Of a stretch of DNA of 64,000 bases, positions 1 through 12,831 are shown piece after piece. The notes under the pieces were generated by a model, which was given only the letters and a program-made list of their open reading frames with translations, ran no database searches and had not been told where the DNA came from. The stretch comes from Escarpia spicata. Its lineage: Eukaryota; Annelida; Polychaeta; Sabellida; Siboglinidae. Both the position numbers and the translations under genes were made by a program. The DNA lies in NCBI GenBank assembly GCA_963995525.1, contig OZ023206.1, positions 20,386,002 through 20,450,001 on the forward strand. The letters run 5' to 3'. The first letter of the stretch is position 1. The number at the start of each line of letters is the position of its first letter.

Positions 1-1003
1 CGGCACACCTTGCAAAGTGCATGAACGACATCATGTGCCGGCAGGTCGTTGCATATTGAGGGGGAGCAGGTTCTTTTAACGCGGACAATACGCAATTATT
101 CACTACTATTGTTGAGTTATGTTATACTAAACGTCGTTACTTATATATATATTGGTACATTAACAAATAAAGAGTGTATGAATAAACCATTATTTTTCTA
201 AAGTCTGTCGCAAACAGGCTGGTCTAACGACTTGTGAAGTTTGGCGCCTCCTCAGATCAAAACGTATTTAATAAGTTTTGCAAGTATCACGTGATTAAGA
301 ATTTAATTACTAATCTAACGGTAGAAGTATCCCGGCGATCAGACTTTAACTTTTGAAGATACAAATAAAATAAGTAATGCTTGGCCAAATGTATAGTTGA
401 GGCACTCAGCGAAAGTCTGTCGCTCTGGTTTATCCACTTTCAAAGGTCGGCGTCTCCTCAAATCAACATATTTAATATTTTTGGCACATCCGATTAAGAA
501 TTTACTGGCGACCGGGATAGGAGTCAAGATAGGGGCGTTGAACAATCGAAATGACCGCGTGACGCGATCGGGATACGCAGTCGACATCGGGGTGCTAGCA
601 GACGACCAAGTGTCTGCAAGCGCCCCGATCTCGTGACGCATCCATTCCCGATTGCAGGATGCGCTCAGTTGGGAACAATCTAACCATGCGTGTGGCACGA
701 TTGGGATGCGTTTTGAGATCGGGGCCACAGACTTTAATCGTCCGTTTATCCCACTCAGATGCGCCACCTACCAAAGAAACTTGGAATATTACATGATTTA
801 TAAAATTTTATATCACTCAGAGCTTTTTGAAGGAGGTATGGAACGAGCGTTCTGAGGATAAGTAAATAAACCTCACACTAATCCAGAGAATACATAGTAC
901 ATAATGTTGGAATAACTTAAGAATACAAAATCACAGCAACTGATATCAGGGTCAAAATATTTCTTTTACATTTCAATTCTGAAATTTGCCCTGAAACCCT
1001 TCA
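1..1003. other. No gene recognised
   Basis: I see no supportable gene here. Short open frames exist on both strands between about 339 and 855, but they overlap each other, have no recognisable motif and no splice context. A short motif resembling GATCGGGGC recurs at about 590-725, which may be low-order repetition. Confidence 0.5.
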
Positions 1004-1275
1004 AATGTCTTGAAACACAGCAACTTCAACATAATCAATGAAGTGAAACAAAGATCAAAATGGCTTGGCCGTGTTCTCTACATGGACAGAAGTAGTCTCC
1101 AAACTATTGCCGTAGTGCAGACACCATCTTTAAGTAGGAAAAGTGGCAGACTACTGGGCACCTGGCATAGAAAGGTAGAAGAAATTAAACTGGCCGGGAA
1201 GACCTGGAATGAACTAAAGTGACTCACGCAAGACATGTATGTACACTGCTTCTGTGGAAGTAAAATGAATAAAAG
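1004..1275 (+). pseudogene. LINE reverse-transcriptase C-terminal tail fragment
   Basis: The plus-strand translation runs from a KQRSKWLGRVLYMD stretch through KSGRLLGTWHRKVEE to TWNELK, then a stop, then further similarity ending near CFCGSK. This is the pattern of the extreme C-terminus of many non-LTR retrotransposon ORF2 proteins: R.RWLGHV.RMD, G.RRRGRP..TW and a terminal WR..V..LC. The usual GRP is altered and an in-frame stop (near 1220) separates the last part. There is no upstream RT domain, so it is a 5'-truncated dead copy. The clade cannot be settled from this short piece. Confidence 0.6.
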
Positions 1276-1431
1276 GTTTGTTAGTGTTTCAACAGACAGT
1301 TTCAGCTATAAGTTCTGACCATTTCACAACACTTAATGTATGAAGGTAAAAAATGCCAAAAGGCCCTGAATTCCTTTGGACTAATACGTCTATATGTGAC
1401 ACCAGCTGACCAAATGAGTGATAAGTCGGAA

Positions 1432-1881
1432 AAATTGTAACTTTGTTTTCTTACATTCTTGTAAAGGTTGGGTAGGGTGCTTTACACGGTTTAAAAAATT
1501 ATGACTGCTACAAAAATTTGCGAAGTTATGGAGCATTGAACATGGGAAGGGTCAAAAAGTGAAAATGAAGAAAACGGCTGTTGAAGTTTTATATTATATA
1601 ATGCAAATGGATTGCATGGAAATATTACATGCATGACATTCAAATGTGGCACACAGTGTGTATGTTATGTTGCAATGATACACTGGAAATACAAATGTGT
1701 TGCTACAAAGACTTAGCAAGTTATGCCAACTTATGTCTTTATGTGTAAAACTAAGAGGATAGATTATTTGAGAGTATCCTCGCAAGCCAGGGCTGTTTGC
1801 CATGCAAAACTAGCCCTGGCTGATACCCTACGCGAATTGCGGAAGTTAGCCGAGTCAAACTAGTAATTGACTTCGCCAGAT
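1432..1881. repeat. Repeat A, copy 1
   Basis: About 450 bp nearly identical to 2715-3173. It starts with AAAATTGTAACTTTG and ends near GACTTCGCCAG. It contains an internal hairpin formed by AGCCAGGGCT and AGCCCTGGCT at about 1788-1822. The only open frame (minus strand) is shared by both copies and differs by point changes and a different C-terminus, so I treat it as incidental. The class is unknown; a non-autonomous DNA element is possible. Confidence 0.75.
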
Positions 1882-2717
1882 GTCAATTATATTCTGAATC
1901 TGTAATTATTAGTCTATATTGATACAATTGATTTACATAGTACCATGTCTACACAAGGTATGGCAAGCGTAAACAGAACAGTAGAATGCATTTGACATCA
2001 ATAAAGTGTAGGATATTTCACTCGATAGTTGTCCAGAATATTAATTTTCTATGTTTGTCACCCTACAGGTAACAATACATCTTTAACCAATAGACACCAC
2101 AGTCACACCATTTTATAATAATTAAATGAAAATCAAAATAAACACAACTTGCAATCATAGAAAATCAATAGTTTGAAGATACAGTTTAAAAGCTGCAGGC
2201 AACTGAGTCTAACAGGGGTCAAGTGTGCCTGTGAACAATTAAAGATTACTCAAGGTCTCAATGGAACAATAGCACTAGGCTGCAGAATGGAGTGAGGCTG
2301 CTGGCTGTTTCTGGCACATTACACAAAATCTACTGTTGGGGGTGGTCTCAAGGGCCCTTCTCAAAACCACATCACTAGATAATGTAAAACTTTGCACTTT
2401 GGGGGCCCCTTAGAATGATTCAACCAAATACAGATTTTTTGTGTATAGTAGCAGCACCCTAAGATACATCTATGCAAAATGAGAAAAAAAGTTGCCAGTT
2501 TTTGAAAAAATAGGCAAAATGTAACAAATTATCAGCTTTATGGGCCCTTGGGGGCCACACGGGGTCCTTAGAATGATTAAATCAAATATAGATTTCTCGT
2601 GCATAGTGGCAGTACCCGAAGATAAAAAGTTGCTGAACAGTTTCTCAGATACGGCAGCTAACGGCGGACGCAGAGTGATGGCAATAGTCCCTTGGACCTT
2701 CGGCTCAAAGGACTAAA
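1878..2717. repeat. Repeat B, copy 1 (about 840 bp)
   Basis: This segment matches 4038-4882 over its whole length with few differences, beginning at GATGTCAATTATATT and ending at the motif GGACCTTCGGC(T/C)CAAAGGACT. Partial copies lie at 5640-5863 and 6310-6757. Shared internal blocks include AATGATTCAA(T/C)CAAATACAG and GAGATACGGCAGCTAACGGC. No protein-coding frame is conserved. The end block holds a near-palindrome (GGACCTTCGGC...CAAAGGACT). Confidence 0.75.
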
Positions 2718-3173
2718 AATTGTAACTTTGTTTTCTTACATTCTTGTAAAGGTTGGGTAGGGTGCTTTACACGGTTTCAAAAATTATGACTGCTACAAAA
2801 ATTGGCGAAGTTATGGAGCATTGAACATGGTAAGGGTCAAAAAGTAAAAATGAAGAAAACGGCTGTTGAAGTTTTATATTATATATGCAAATGGATTGCA
2901 TGAAAATATTACATGCATGACATTCAAATGTGGCACACAGTATGTATGTTATGTTGCAATGATACAGTAGAAATACAAATGTGTTGTTACAAAGACTTAG
3001 CAAGTTATGCCAACTTATGTCTTTATGTGTAAAACTAAGAGGATAGATTATTTGAGAGTATCCTCGCAAGCCAGGGCTGTTTGCCATGCAAAACTAGCCC
3101 TGGCTGATACCCTACGCGAAGTGCGGAAGTTAGCCGAGTCAAACTACCCCTAGGTAGTAATTGACTTCGCCAG
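2715..3173. repeat. Repeat A, copy 2
   Basis: Second copy of the 1432-1881 repeat. It abuts the end of repeat B copy 1 with no unique sequence between. It has an extra ACCCCTAGGT near its end (about 3144-3155) compared with copy 1. The AGCCAGGGCT/AGCCCTGGCT hairpin is conserved at about 3068-3104. Confidence 0.75.
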
Positions 3174-3462
3174 TCGCGACTGCATCACGCGTGAGAACAG
3201 CGCAAATAACCGCCCCTTTTTGAAGACAGATAAACGACTTCTGGGAATCCCAATATATAATGACCCGTTCGCCCATTAGCATGAGCAGCTGAGCGGTATT
3301 GTGTATTCGAATAATTGCTTCTACTTCCTAAACATTGCATGAAACATGAGCCACGGTTGGTTGACATTAGTTTTATTATGACCACCTGACCTGAGTAGAT
3401 CTACGGTTCTAGTGAGCGATTTGATAGGCTGAGCTTAAATTCAGAGTTTCGCAAAGCGATCA

Positions 3463-3512
3463 GCCAGGGGTACTGCTGGCTGGCACTGACGTAATCAGCA
3501 GCAGTGACCCCT
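3463..3512. repeat. Imperfect inverted repeat
   Basis: GCCAGGGGTACTGCTGGC is followed about 10 bases later by its imperfect reverse complement ending AGTGACCCCTGGC. It lies directly upstream of the LINE fragment at 3530 and may be a terminus of a small element or a recombination scar. Confidence 0.5.
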
Positions 3513-3529
3513 GGCGCGCGAGGATGTTT

Positions 3530-3990
3530 GAGAGCAAAAGGTAGACTAAAGAAAATTAAAAATGACAAAGCTAATGCAGAATTAAGAGAATTGGCTTGTG
3601 GGTATAAATGCTTTATTAAAAAAATATCAAAATGTTACCATAAACAGTTACATGAAAACTTGCACAACCTAAAACATAGCAAGCTGGGATATACTCAATA
3701 AAGCAAGTAACAGCAGTAAAAAATGTGGAAATATTTCACTGGATAAGTATATGAACTACTTTGAGAAACTCGGTGAAAAACCTGAAAGTGAAACTGCAGC
3801 TAGTGAGATACCTTTTGATCCACGAAAGATTTCCCAGTCAAACGAACACATAAACAGACCATTCACACAAAATGAGGTACTGAAGCTGGTGAAATTTACA
3901 ACAACCTTAGTGATGATGATGTAGACATTTTCTTGAAAATGTATGTTCTACTATATGCTGATGACACTAGAATGATTCAATCAAATACAG
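3530..3990 (+). pseudogene. LINE ORF2 linker plus RT active-site fragment
   Basis: Plus-strand frames give a lysine-rich stretch (KKISKCYHKQLHENL), then YWN-like and FEKLGEKPESE segments, then NRPFTQNEVLKLVK. This resembles the region between the endonuclease and reverse transcriptase of LINEs, including the conserved 'F(T/S)..EV.K' start of the RT. After a gap the frame reads MYVLLYADDT, the RT catalytic YADD box. The core RT between them is missing, so this is an internally deleted, frameshifted copy. It is joined directly to a piece of repeat B at about 3969 (AGAATGATTCAATCAAATAC). Confidence 0.6.
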
Positions 3991-4037
3991 ATTTCTTGTG
4001 TATAGCGGAACTATGTCAACTCTTCTAATGGTTGACA

Positions 4038-4882
4038 TTTGGTTGTTTCAGATGTCAATTATATTGTGAATCTGTAATTATTAGTCTATATTGATACAAT
4101 TGATTTACATAGTACCGTGTCTACACAAGGTATGGCAAGCGTAAACAGAACAGTAGAATGCATTTGACATCAATAAAGTGTAGGATATTTCACTCTATAG
4201 TTGTCCAGAATATTAATTTTCTACGTTTGTCACCCTACAAGTAACAATACATCTTTAACCAATAGAGACCACAGTCACACCATTTTATAATAATTAAATG
4301 AACATAAAAATAAACACAACTTGCAATCATAGAAAAATCAATAGTTTTGAAGATACAGTTTAAAAGCTGCAGGCAACTGAGTCTAACAGGGGTCAAGTGT
4401 GCCTGTGACCAATTAAAGATTACTCAAGGTCTCAATGGAACAATAGCACTAGGCTGCAGAGTGGAGTGAGGCTGCTGGCTGTTTTTGGCACATTACACAA
4501 AATCTACTGTTGGGGGTGGTCTCAAGGGCCCTTCTCAAAACCATATCACTAAATAATGTAAAACTTTTGCACATTGGGGGCCCCTTAGAATGATTCAACC
4601 AAATACAGATTTCTTGGCAGCACCTTAAGATACATCTATGCAAAATTAGAAAAAAAGTTGCCAGTTTTTGAAAAAATAGGCAAAATGTAACAAATTACCA
4701 GCTTTTTGGGCCCTTGGGGGCCACACGGGGTCCTTAGAATGATTAAATCAAATATAGATTTCTCGTGCATAGTGGCAGTACCCTAAGATAAAAAGTTGCT
4801 GAACAGTTTCTGAGATACGGCAGCTAACGGCGGATGCAGAGTGATGGCAATAGTCCCTTGGACCTTCGGCCCAAAGGACTAA
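4038..4882. repeat. Repeat B, copy 2
   Basis: Near full-length second copy of 1878-2717, in the same orientation and with the same ends. Its high similarity to copy 1 suggests recent duplication or recent transposition. It is not flanked by repeat A on its right. Confidence 0.75.
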
Positions 4883-5639
4883 AAATGCACTTGTGAGTTT
4901 GTAATTATTAATCAAATGGTTTTTGGTGAATCATAGTTTGTGGTTTAAGATGGAAGTAAAATGTTGACATGTTTAGTGGAGACTATATGCATGCCAGTGA
5001 AGATACACCCGGGAATAAAATATTCGAGTAGACCGTTTCATGAAGATTATATATATTAGTTAATGTGTTATTAAAAAGACTAGAATTTTATTCTGATACT
5101 CTGCAAATTTAGGCCGATTTGCAGTGGTTATAAAAACCTTGCAAGAGAGTTGGTGAACTGCAGTCTCGCATGTAGCACAGTTAAAAGTTGTTTAAGAAAA
5201 TGTGCACACATTTTCTGTTCTCATTTTGCCCCTACCACCCTCCCCAGAAAGTGGAAAGAAGAAAGAGATGAACTATGATAAAACTTTATTTGTTCACAAG
5301 GTACATATACATAGCATGCATTTTGACTTAAAAACAGTAGCAATTAATGACATAATACTGATTGAATTGGATTGAAGTAATAGCTGCAACATATATAGTA
5401 AAATATCTTAATAATATTCATTATAATTTTGGCTAAATATGCTTTAACCTTTTCGGGTATACCTAAGTTATTTTATTTTATAATATTATTTTATACCTAA
5501 GTTATTTTAATCCTAGATCATATCGTCACATTGCAGTAATAATTATTGGCATTGATCGGGGACAATGGCATTGATCAGGGCAAACTCCACTATCCAGTTA
5601 TAAATCGAGATCAGTGGCTGTAGGAGGCAGTAGTAAGGA
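4883..5639. other. Intergenic AT-rich stretch, no gene seen
   Basis: No coding signal is visible. A small direct duplication of TATACCTAAGTTATTTTA occurs at about 5458-5510. Confidence 0.5.
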
Positions 5640-5863
5640 AATAGCAGAAAAAGTTTGCATTTTGGAGGCCCCGAGGTGCCTTTGGAATGATTCAATCAAA
5701 TACAGATTTCTTGTGTATAGTGACAGTATCCTAAGATACGTCTATGCAAAATTAGAGAAAAAGTTGCTGAACAGTTTCTGAGATATGGCAGCTAACGGCA
5801 AACGGTGGACGCAGAGTGATGGCATAAGTCCACTGGACCTTTGGCCCAAAGAACTAAAAATTA
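5640..5863. repeat. Repeat B, partial copy 3
   Basis: Carries the repeat-B blocks GATTCAATCAAATACAG, GCAAAATTAGAGAAAAAG and the terminal GGACCTTTGGCCCAAAG motif. It lacks the first half of the repeat. Confidence 0.65.
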
Positions 5864-6309
5864 TAAATCAATGTTTTTTATATATTTTTTTGGAGTGATT
5901 TAAATCACTGATTTAAATAAAATGATTTAAATCAAACAACCCTGTTGGTAATTATTAATTGAACATTTTTTGGTGAATCATAGTTACAGATCATTAAGGG
6001 TTATGATGGAAATAAAATGTTGACATGTTTAATGTTCATTTATTGCACCATGTCCTGCATTTAGAGGAATAATTATAATAGAAAATAAAATGTTGTGGCA
6101 CCTATTTTTAAATACATGCATTGATGAGAAACCGGAAATTACTTTTCTGTGGCCTAAGAATAACTAATTTCACAAACTTCCTGCGTATAATTACATAACA
6201 GAAAAGACAACCTCCAACCTCCATATAAAACAACTGCATCAAAATAGATATCCGTGCAAGACACAGACTCCGCATGTGACAGATGTTGTAGGGAAGGGGT
6301 ATACTTGCC

Positions 6310-6757
6310 AGGTTCTGTATCTGGCACAATACACAAAGTATAAAGTTAGGGGGTGGTTCTCAAGGGTCCTTCTCAAAACCACATCACTGGCTAGTGTAAA
6401 CATTTTGCATTTTGGGAGCCCCTGAGGTGCCCTTGGGATGATTAAATCAAATACAGATTTCTTGTGTATAGTGGCACTACTACATGTAATGTCTATGCAA
6501 AATTAGACAAAATGTTACTGAAGAGATTTAGACAAAATAGGCAAAATATATGAAAAGTTACCAGTTTTTTGGGCCCTGGGGGGCCCTTAGATTGATTCAA
6601 TCAAATACAGATTTCTCGTGCACAGTGGCAGTACCCTATGATATGTCTATGCAAAATTAGAGAAAAAGTTACTGAACGGTTTCTGAGATATGGCAGCTAA
6701 CAGCGGATGCAGAGTGATGGGATAAGTCTGTTGGACCTTTGGCCTAAAGGACTAAAA
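6310..6757. repeat. Repeat B, partial copy 4
   Basis: Contains the middle and end of repeat B, including GGTTCTCAAGGGTCCTTCTC, two occurrences of the AATCAAATACAGATTTCT block and the terminal GGACCTTTGGCCTAAAGGAC. It is more diverged than copies 1 and 2. A SINE on the opposite strand follows immediately. Confidence 0.65.
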
Positions 6758-6762
6758 AATAA

Positions 6763-7000
6763 AGGTTCTTATAAAGTGCAGTAACCAGTCTTCAGGACTG
6801 TTCAAAGCAACTTATGTTTTACTCCCTGGCAGATCTGTTCAATCGAACAACATCTCGACTTCTCGTTGAAGCATTCAACCATGCTGCAATTAATGCGCAA
6901 TGACTATTCGTACACAAGTATCCACACAGGATTCGAACCCGGATTTTCTCAGTCGAGAGCCCGATGCTCTATCCACTGCACCTCACTAGGAGCCAATACC
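6763..7000 (-). mobile_element. tRNA-derived SINE, reverse-strand copy
   Basis: Read on the minus strand it has a tRNA-like head with a B-box-like CGGGTTCGAATCC, then the family body (ATTAATTGCAGCATGGTTG, GAAGTCGAGATG, CAGTCCTGAAGACTGG). The same body occurs at 12832, 48086, 55480 and 60443. This copy lacks part of the central segment. It is a Pol III-type SINE that would be mobilised by a LINE; no coding capacity. Confidence 0.75.
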
Positions 7001-7039
7001 TTTAACTTATCTCATATGTCGCTGCAAATTTGTTTCAGC

Positions 7040-7676
7040 TACAGTGCAACACGCTTATAATGAACACGTATACAACAAATTGACGGATATAACGAAACAA
7101 TTTCTTACATACGGATTTGTTACCTATCTTTTCTATTATAAGCGTCCACACGTGTTGTGAACACGGGCATAACGAATTCACAGTTATTAAGAACACCTTT
7201 TTCCAAACAAATTTCGCCATAAAACGAACTTCTGTCGAACTGAAAATCGTGACGTGGAAGCCATGCCGTGGCCGCGCAGAGCGCCAGTGCCAAAGTAATT
7301 AGGTCAATAAGGAAAATCAGCAAAGGCAGTCAGATGACATTGCAGCACACTGCGACTCGCTTGCGTGTTTCCTTTTGTCTGGTGTCCTATCCAACAGCAA
7401 ACAAACATCAATGGAGGACTTCTTCAAAGCAGATTAACCAGTGTCATTCTGTGTGTGTTGTGCAGGAAGAAGTACATTGTAGTTGCTGTGGCTCCATCCC
7501 TCCACAGTTCGTGTTTCAGTGTGTCTGAACACAGCGTGCTCACCATGTGTTTATGTCATATTTTATTACTTTTTCACAGACGCTGGACTGCGATGTTATA
7601 CATAACTACACGGATAACAAATTTGTTAGCTACCCACAAAGTAGTTTGTTATAAGCGTTTTAAGTCAAGTCTGTGA
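7040..7676. mobile_element. Tigger/pogo-like non-autonomous DNA transposon
   Basis: The left end reads ACAGTGCAACACGCTTATAA and the right end, reverse-complemented, reads ACAGACTTGACTTAAAACGC followed by TTATAACAAAC. The shared CGCTTATAA core is the type of terminus seen in Tigger/pogo elements. The left subterminal region also has repeated TATAACGAA-like blocks. No transposase domain is visible in any frame, so it would be a MITE or heavily decayed copy. The exact ends and the TA target duplication are not certain. Confidence 0.45.
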
Positions 7677-7689
7677 TGCATACTTAGTG

Positions 7690-10600
7690 TTATGAAAGAG
7701 AGACTGTTATTGTATACTAGCAAAATGCCCATCCTCCAGGTGGCACCACATGCACACAGATGAAGAAGACGGTTTCCCAAAGTATTTGTAGCAGACATTT
7801 AACAAACATGACATCAATTTGGAACAGTTTTCTGCAATGTCGTGCGTGCTTTCTATGATTGTTAGGTTACCCAACTCGCAGAAAATATGCAGATCATTAC
7901 GAACAATCAATTAACACGCACATATATACAAAGCGATAGAAATAAGTCAGAATATTTACTTTTTAAGTTTTGAAATATACTTGTCCGCCAAAATTTTAAC
8001 TTGTTCGAGTGGTTGTCAAGGGGAATCGAAGCTTCGGAAAAAAACTTATTTTCATGACAACAACTCAGTGTTCCTGTTGTTTCGTTGCATGTACATCTGA
8101 ATTACTTGTGATCAAAGACACAATTTGATTTAATCTGAAAATTTTTTAATTACAAAATTATATTTGCAACTATTTTGTGGTCCATTATCATTATTATTCA
8201 TCATGAATATTAAAAGTAGACACATTACATGTCAATATTTTAGTGATATGAACGCTTTTATTAATAACAAATAATTATTACAATGATAGGAATGAGACAA
8301 TTGTTTTCCTTGCTATTTGTTATAATGTTGCAAAAACTGTTTAAGTTTAATATGGTATACATATAACATATAACACTGCTGTAAAAGTTTGGCATCAGTT
8401 TGTCATTGAAGATGCCACTCAACCATCAGGAACACGACCAATGCAAAGCCAGGAAATGTTGCCACAAAAATCATAATAAATTATAATAATCTGATATTAT
8501 TTTGTTCAACCTCTATGGACTTAAATATTAACAAAGTTCTGTATTTTTCAAACGAAGATAATATTCAATTGAACATCAGCAAACGAACGCATATTTTTAA
8601 ATGATGATAAAACAGTTTTAACGGTGCTCGAATTACATTTACCAGGTGAATATAATTTATAGATTTAGTTACGTCGTAACGTTGCTGTCGCGCGCAGACT
8701 GCCGTAGTTGGCGGAAGCTGACATGTCAACGGCGGTTGGCACCTCACCCCATCCACGCATCTTGCATAATTCGGCTTCGAAAACTTGCGATTTATGGTTA
8801 AAATAATGTTACATTTGCATAACAACACGTCTCTGAAATTTCATTAATATTCCATTTATCAACCACCACCATAGATTTACCGGAAAGCCAGTTACAGGTT
8901 TTGAAAATAGTCACCGATCTGGATCGGCTAACGTTCGATGACTTGGAAGACTGCCGAGTCCGTGTGGGTTAGGCGTAATAATGGTTAAAACTATATAATT
9001 ATTCAAATAACAGGTAGAGATATAAAGAGTACTATTTCCAAAGTTCATCAAATATGATCCGTAAGTGGAAGCAAGTTGTATGTCGGCCAAACTGAACGAT
9101 TTACGATTTTGTGAAATACAGACTCGATCAGTGATGGCTGATGCGGAGTCTGTCCTACACGTATGACAGAGCTAGGTAGGTGCGCTCGGCAGATGACCCT
9201 GTTAACGCAGGCACTAAACTCGGTCGAACACAGACGTACAACACACAGGCGGCGAAACGACAAGACGTCGACACACTAGAAAAATTGCAATACACAGAGA
9301 CATGGTTCTACCATATATGGGCATCCGCCATCTTAAATAAATTTTCGAAAACATTTCCATTTCCAATTTCTATATTAATGTGCCTTTTCTTCTGTCAGTT
9401 ACAAGCATGTTTTGAGACATATATACATTTGTAAATACCTATACGTTTATACAGTTTCCTGTTTATAGTATTAAGTTGATACAATTTTGTGCGAATTTGT
9501 GAAACATTATTATAAAAAGTTGTTTTTGATTGGAAAGTTTACGACTATGGAATGGTAAAAACCAATCAGTGAAAGGCGCCACCGCCGACAGTTGAATGCT
9601 CACAGCATGACAAAACACAACAAAATTGTAATGTATACACGTCACAGAGCGTTGTTATGTATTGGCAGCTTTACAGGAGTTGACTATTACGAATAGGTTC
9701 GTACAGTTTCGCTCGATAACATGAAATATGTCGGAGGTTTACACCAACACATAGCAAATGTGCTACACCGTCATTAGTTGCCACTAATATAAATATGTAG
9801 TTATGCATAACATTAATTTAATGTCTCGCAAACATTCTGGTGAATATTTTACACCCATTCATTGACCAAGATTTACATAGGCCTCATTCCCCAAAAATCG
9901 GTGGCACAGTTTATGTCATATTGTCATTATCGAGTACAAGTTTCACTGATTTAAAAACTGCCTAGACCATATTAAGCACAACTAGTAACCGAAACTGACA
10001 ACTTGAAGAGTTTAGAGGGATCCTGCGATTCGCTGATTCCAGACTTTGGGTTAATGGGGGCCGATGGGGGATGAAATGATAATTTGGGATTGCACCCCTC
10101 TTACGTTGGGTAATGAAGGGGGGGTCACAGATTTTCATACAGGGTCCAACTAGCTATAGAATCTTGCCCTAACTGTGACCCGTGCCATGGTCAAATCAAA
10201 TGGAGAGGTTATAAAAAAGTACTATTAAATTAAACTGCTTTAAATAGCCATAAATAGCCATAAATGAACAGATAAGATCGAAGTCACTTAAGAATAAATT
10301 ATAATAATACACCGTTCATTTATATACACATTGGTATCTCGTAAATCTGATTTATATAATAAAATAATTGGCTTTAATCACTCGAATGAGCAACTCCAAA
10401 GTCTTGTAGCCTTTGTTTTGCTTTGTTCTCGTACCCACGTGCGTTTATTTACTCACAGCTGTGATCTAGGTCAACATGGCATCGGAACAGTGTCTCCGTG
10501 TATGCGCGCAATTGCTAAGGAACTTCATTTACGTTTGAATTTCCTAAAATAAAAAGTTTTAGTCATTTTAGTTGTTCTGGCCAAAAATCACTTGTCCCGG

Positions 10601-11030
10601 ACAAACGGACAAGTTTTATTTCGAACGCTTATGTATATATTATATATGCTAGTTTGATAATTGATTATATTTAGATACGAACCTTCTGTGTGGGATTGAC
10701 GTGTCTCACTGGAATCAGCGGACGCCATATCATTCTGAAAAAGTTCAATGTTTAAAAAAAATTAAATAATATTCCACAACTAAATAGCAGCGATCTGTGT
10801 CCAAATAAAGCTAGTTGTGCTGTTATTCTGAATGAATTTGTGCAGCAGAACATTTTAGTTTTGCTATCAACAGTACATTGACCGCTGTCATGTCTTTAAA
10901 GTTACCTGAACTGAAGGTCATTAAATGCATGGACAAACCTCTTCAAGCAATTAAAATATTCTTAGGGCCTATTGAAAAGATATGCTTAGATTAAGTTGCC
11001 CCGTCCAATTGTTGCTAAAGTGTCAAATTA
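7690..11030. other. Long stretch without supportable genes
   Basis: Open frames here (for example at 8565-8828, 9048-9434 and 10331-10552) show no family motifs, no paired splice sites and overlap on opposite strands. Base composition is AT-rich throughout. I see no repeat copied elsewhere in the window. Confidence 0.5.
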
Positions 11031-11034
11031 GTGC

Positions 11035-11560
11035 AACAATTTTGAGACAACACCAATTGGGACAACAACACTGGGTCAACTACACAGGAACAACAACACT
11101 GGGTCAATATCACTGGAAAGACAACACTGTGACAACAACACTGGGACAACACCACAGGAACAACAACACTGGGACAACTGGATCAACAACACTAAGACAA
11201 CACCATTGAGACAACATTACTGGGACAACAACACTGAGACCACAATGGGTCAACAACACTAGAACAACACTACTGGAACAACAACACAGGGACAACAACA
11301 CTGGAACAAAAATGGGACAACAACAATTGGACAACTACACTGGGACACCAACACTGGAACAACAACACCGGAACAACAATAGTGGGATAACAACATTGGA
11401 ACACTGGGACAACAACACTGAGACAACAACATTGGAACAACAACAGTGGGACAACTCTGGAACAACAACACTGGGACAACAACAGTTGGACAACAACACT
11501 GGAACAATAACAGTGGAACAACAACACAGTGACAGCACCCTCGGACAATAATACTGGGGT
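11035..11560. repeat. Minisatellite, 15-bp type (GGGACAACAACACTG)
   Basis: About 35 diverged tandem copies of a unit close to GGGACAACAACACTG, with variants such as GGAACAACA and shortened units. The several long open frames across it on both strands (valine/cysteine-rich on minus, threonine/glutamine-rich on plus) result from the period being a multiple of three and are not genes. Confidence 0.9.
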
Positions 11561-12831
11561 TCAACCTTTGAACACACGTTTTTTTTGGCAAAAAAACCTT
11601 TTGTCTAAGACTGACAGAAACACAGACAGAAAAACACAGCAACATTAATTGTAGCATTAAACAGCACAGAGAGATTTTAATAAAACAAATAAGTGTCAAA
11701 GCAGGTATTCTCTTATAAATACAGAGGTCTTTCATGGAGTCTCTTTGCAACTGTATTGTAAAGATGTACACTGTAATAGGCTGATGTATGAATGTGGCAT
11801 CCATTTTGCCACTGAGCCAACTACTGTGTGGATACTGATAATTCGTGGACAGCTTCTAACATCAATTTTGAAGAAAAAAACCATCAGCAATACCACCGAA
11901 ACAAAATAAACCGTAATAAATCAAATGAAACCACCCATAGAAAAGGACAAATTCTGAGCCATTGAGTCATATCAATATATTACTTACAACTAGTCACAAA
12001 CTACATATATTGGAATATCAATGAGCTTGATTTGTGATGGGATTTAAATTGCAGATGTAGAGCTCTAAATCAAAATGTCCTAGGTAGTGGTCCCTGATCT
12101 GAAGGGGAGCACTCCTGTCATGGCGAGTAACCAACTCCAAAGTTACAGTTCTCAATTTTTTAATGATTCCTAACTAGGACAAATGACTGAAGCCACTTTA
12201 TCACTCAGTTTGCTGAATCATTGATTATGTACAAGTTGTATCCTGGAGTAAAATCACTCGTCAAACAACAATATAAATTGTATTTGTAAATCCACAAACA
12301 AATTACAATGAATCCAAACACAATTCTGTGCACAATAAATACTAACACAAATTTGAAAATAAATACTACATACGATTTGATAATTAGAAATGCATGACAG
12401 AAACTAAACTAGTCTCACCTTCATATATTTTGTAGCTTGGATTTTGGGGCAACTCTTTACAGAGAAGTTATACGTGTAGTCATTTTTGGTGCGTATCTGA
12501 AGATAAGATTTGCTCAAAACTCTTTGTGCAGCTGAAAGATAAAACAAATTCACACATAACTAAATCATTAATTAGCATTACTGTTTTGTTACTTCCTGTG
12601 AACTAATTAGTTATTACTAGCCAATACACACAGGCATGGGGTAATAGTAATATGAAATAACGCGGTAGTAACGATTACAAATATCAAAGTAATAGTAATA
12701 GGTTGAACAAAATATAATGTAATTGTAATCATAAATATAATAGGATGCAGTGTAATAGTAATTGACTTATTACTTCATCAACCACATCAAGGTTTGATCT
12801 GAATTGTGTTTAACTGTGAGTGTCGAGTATG
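11561..12831. other. No gene recognised
   Basis: AT-rich sequence without conserved ORFs. One frame continues out of the minisatellite on the minus strand to about 11804, but its extension shows no motif. Confidence 0.5.

Noticed and set aside
1594..1803. ORF shared by both repeat A copies (MANSPGLRGYSQ...)
   Set aside because: Copies differ in length and C-terminus and the frame covers the hairpin end of the repeat, so it is more likely incidental than coding.
11110..11804. Valine/cysteine-rich 181-residue ORF and overlapping frames
   Set aside because: The 15-bp minisatellite keeps all frames open; the non-repeat extension has no motif.
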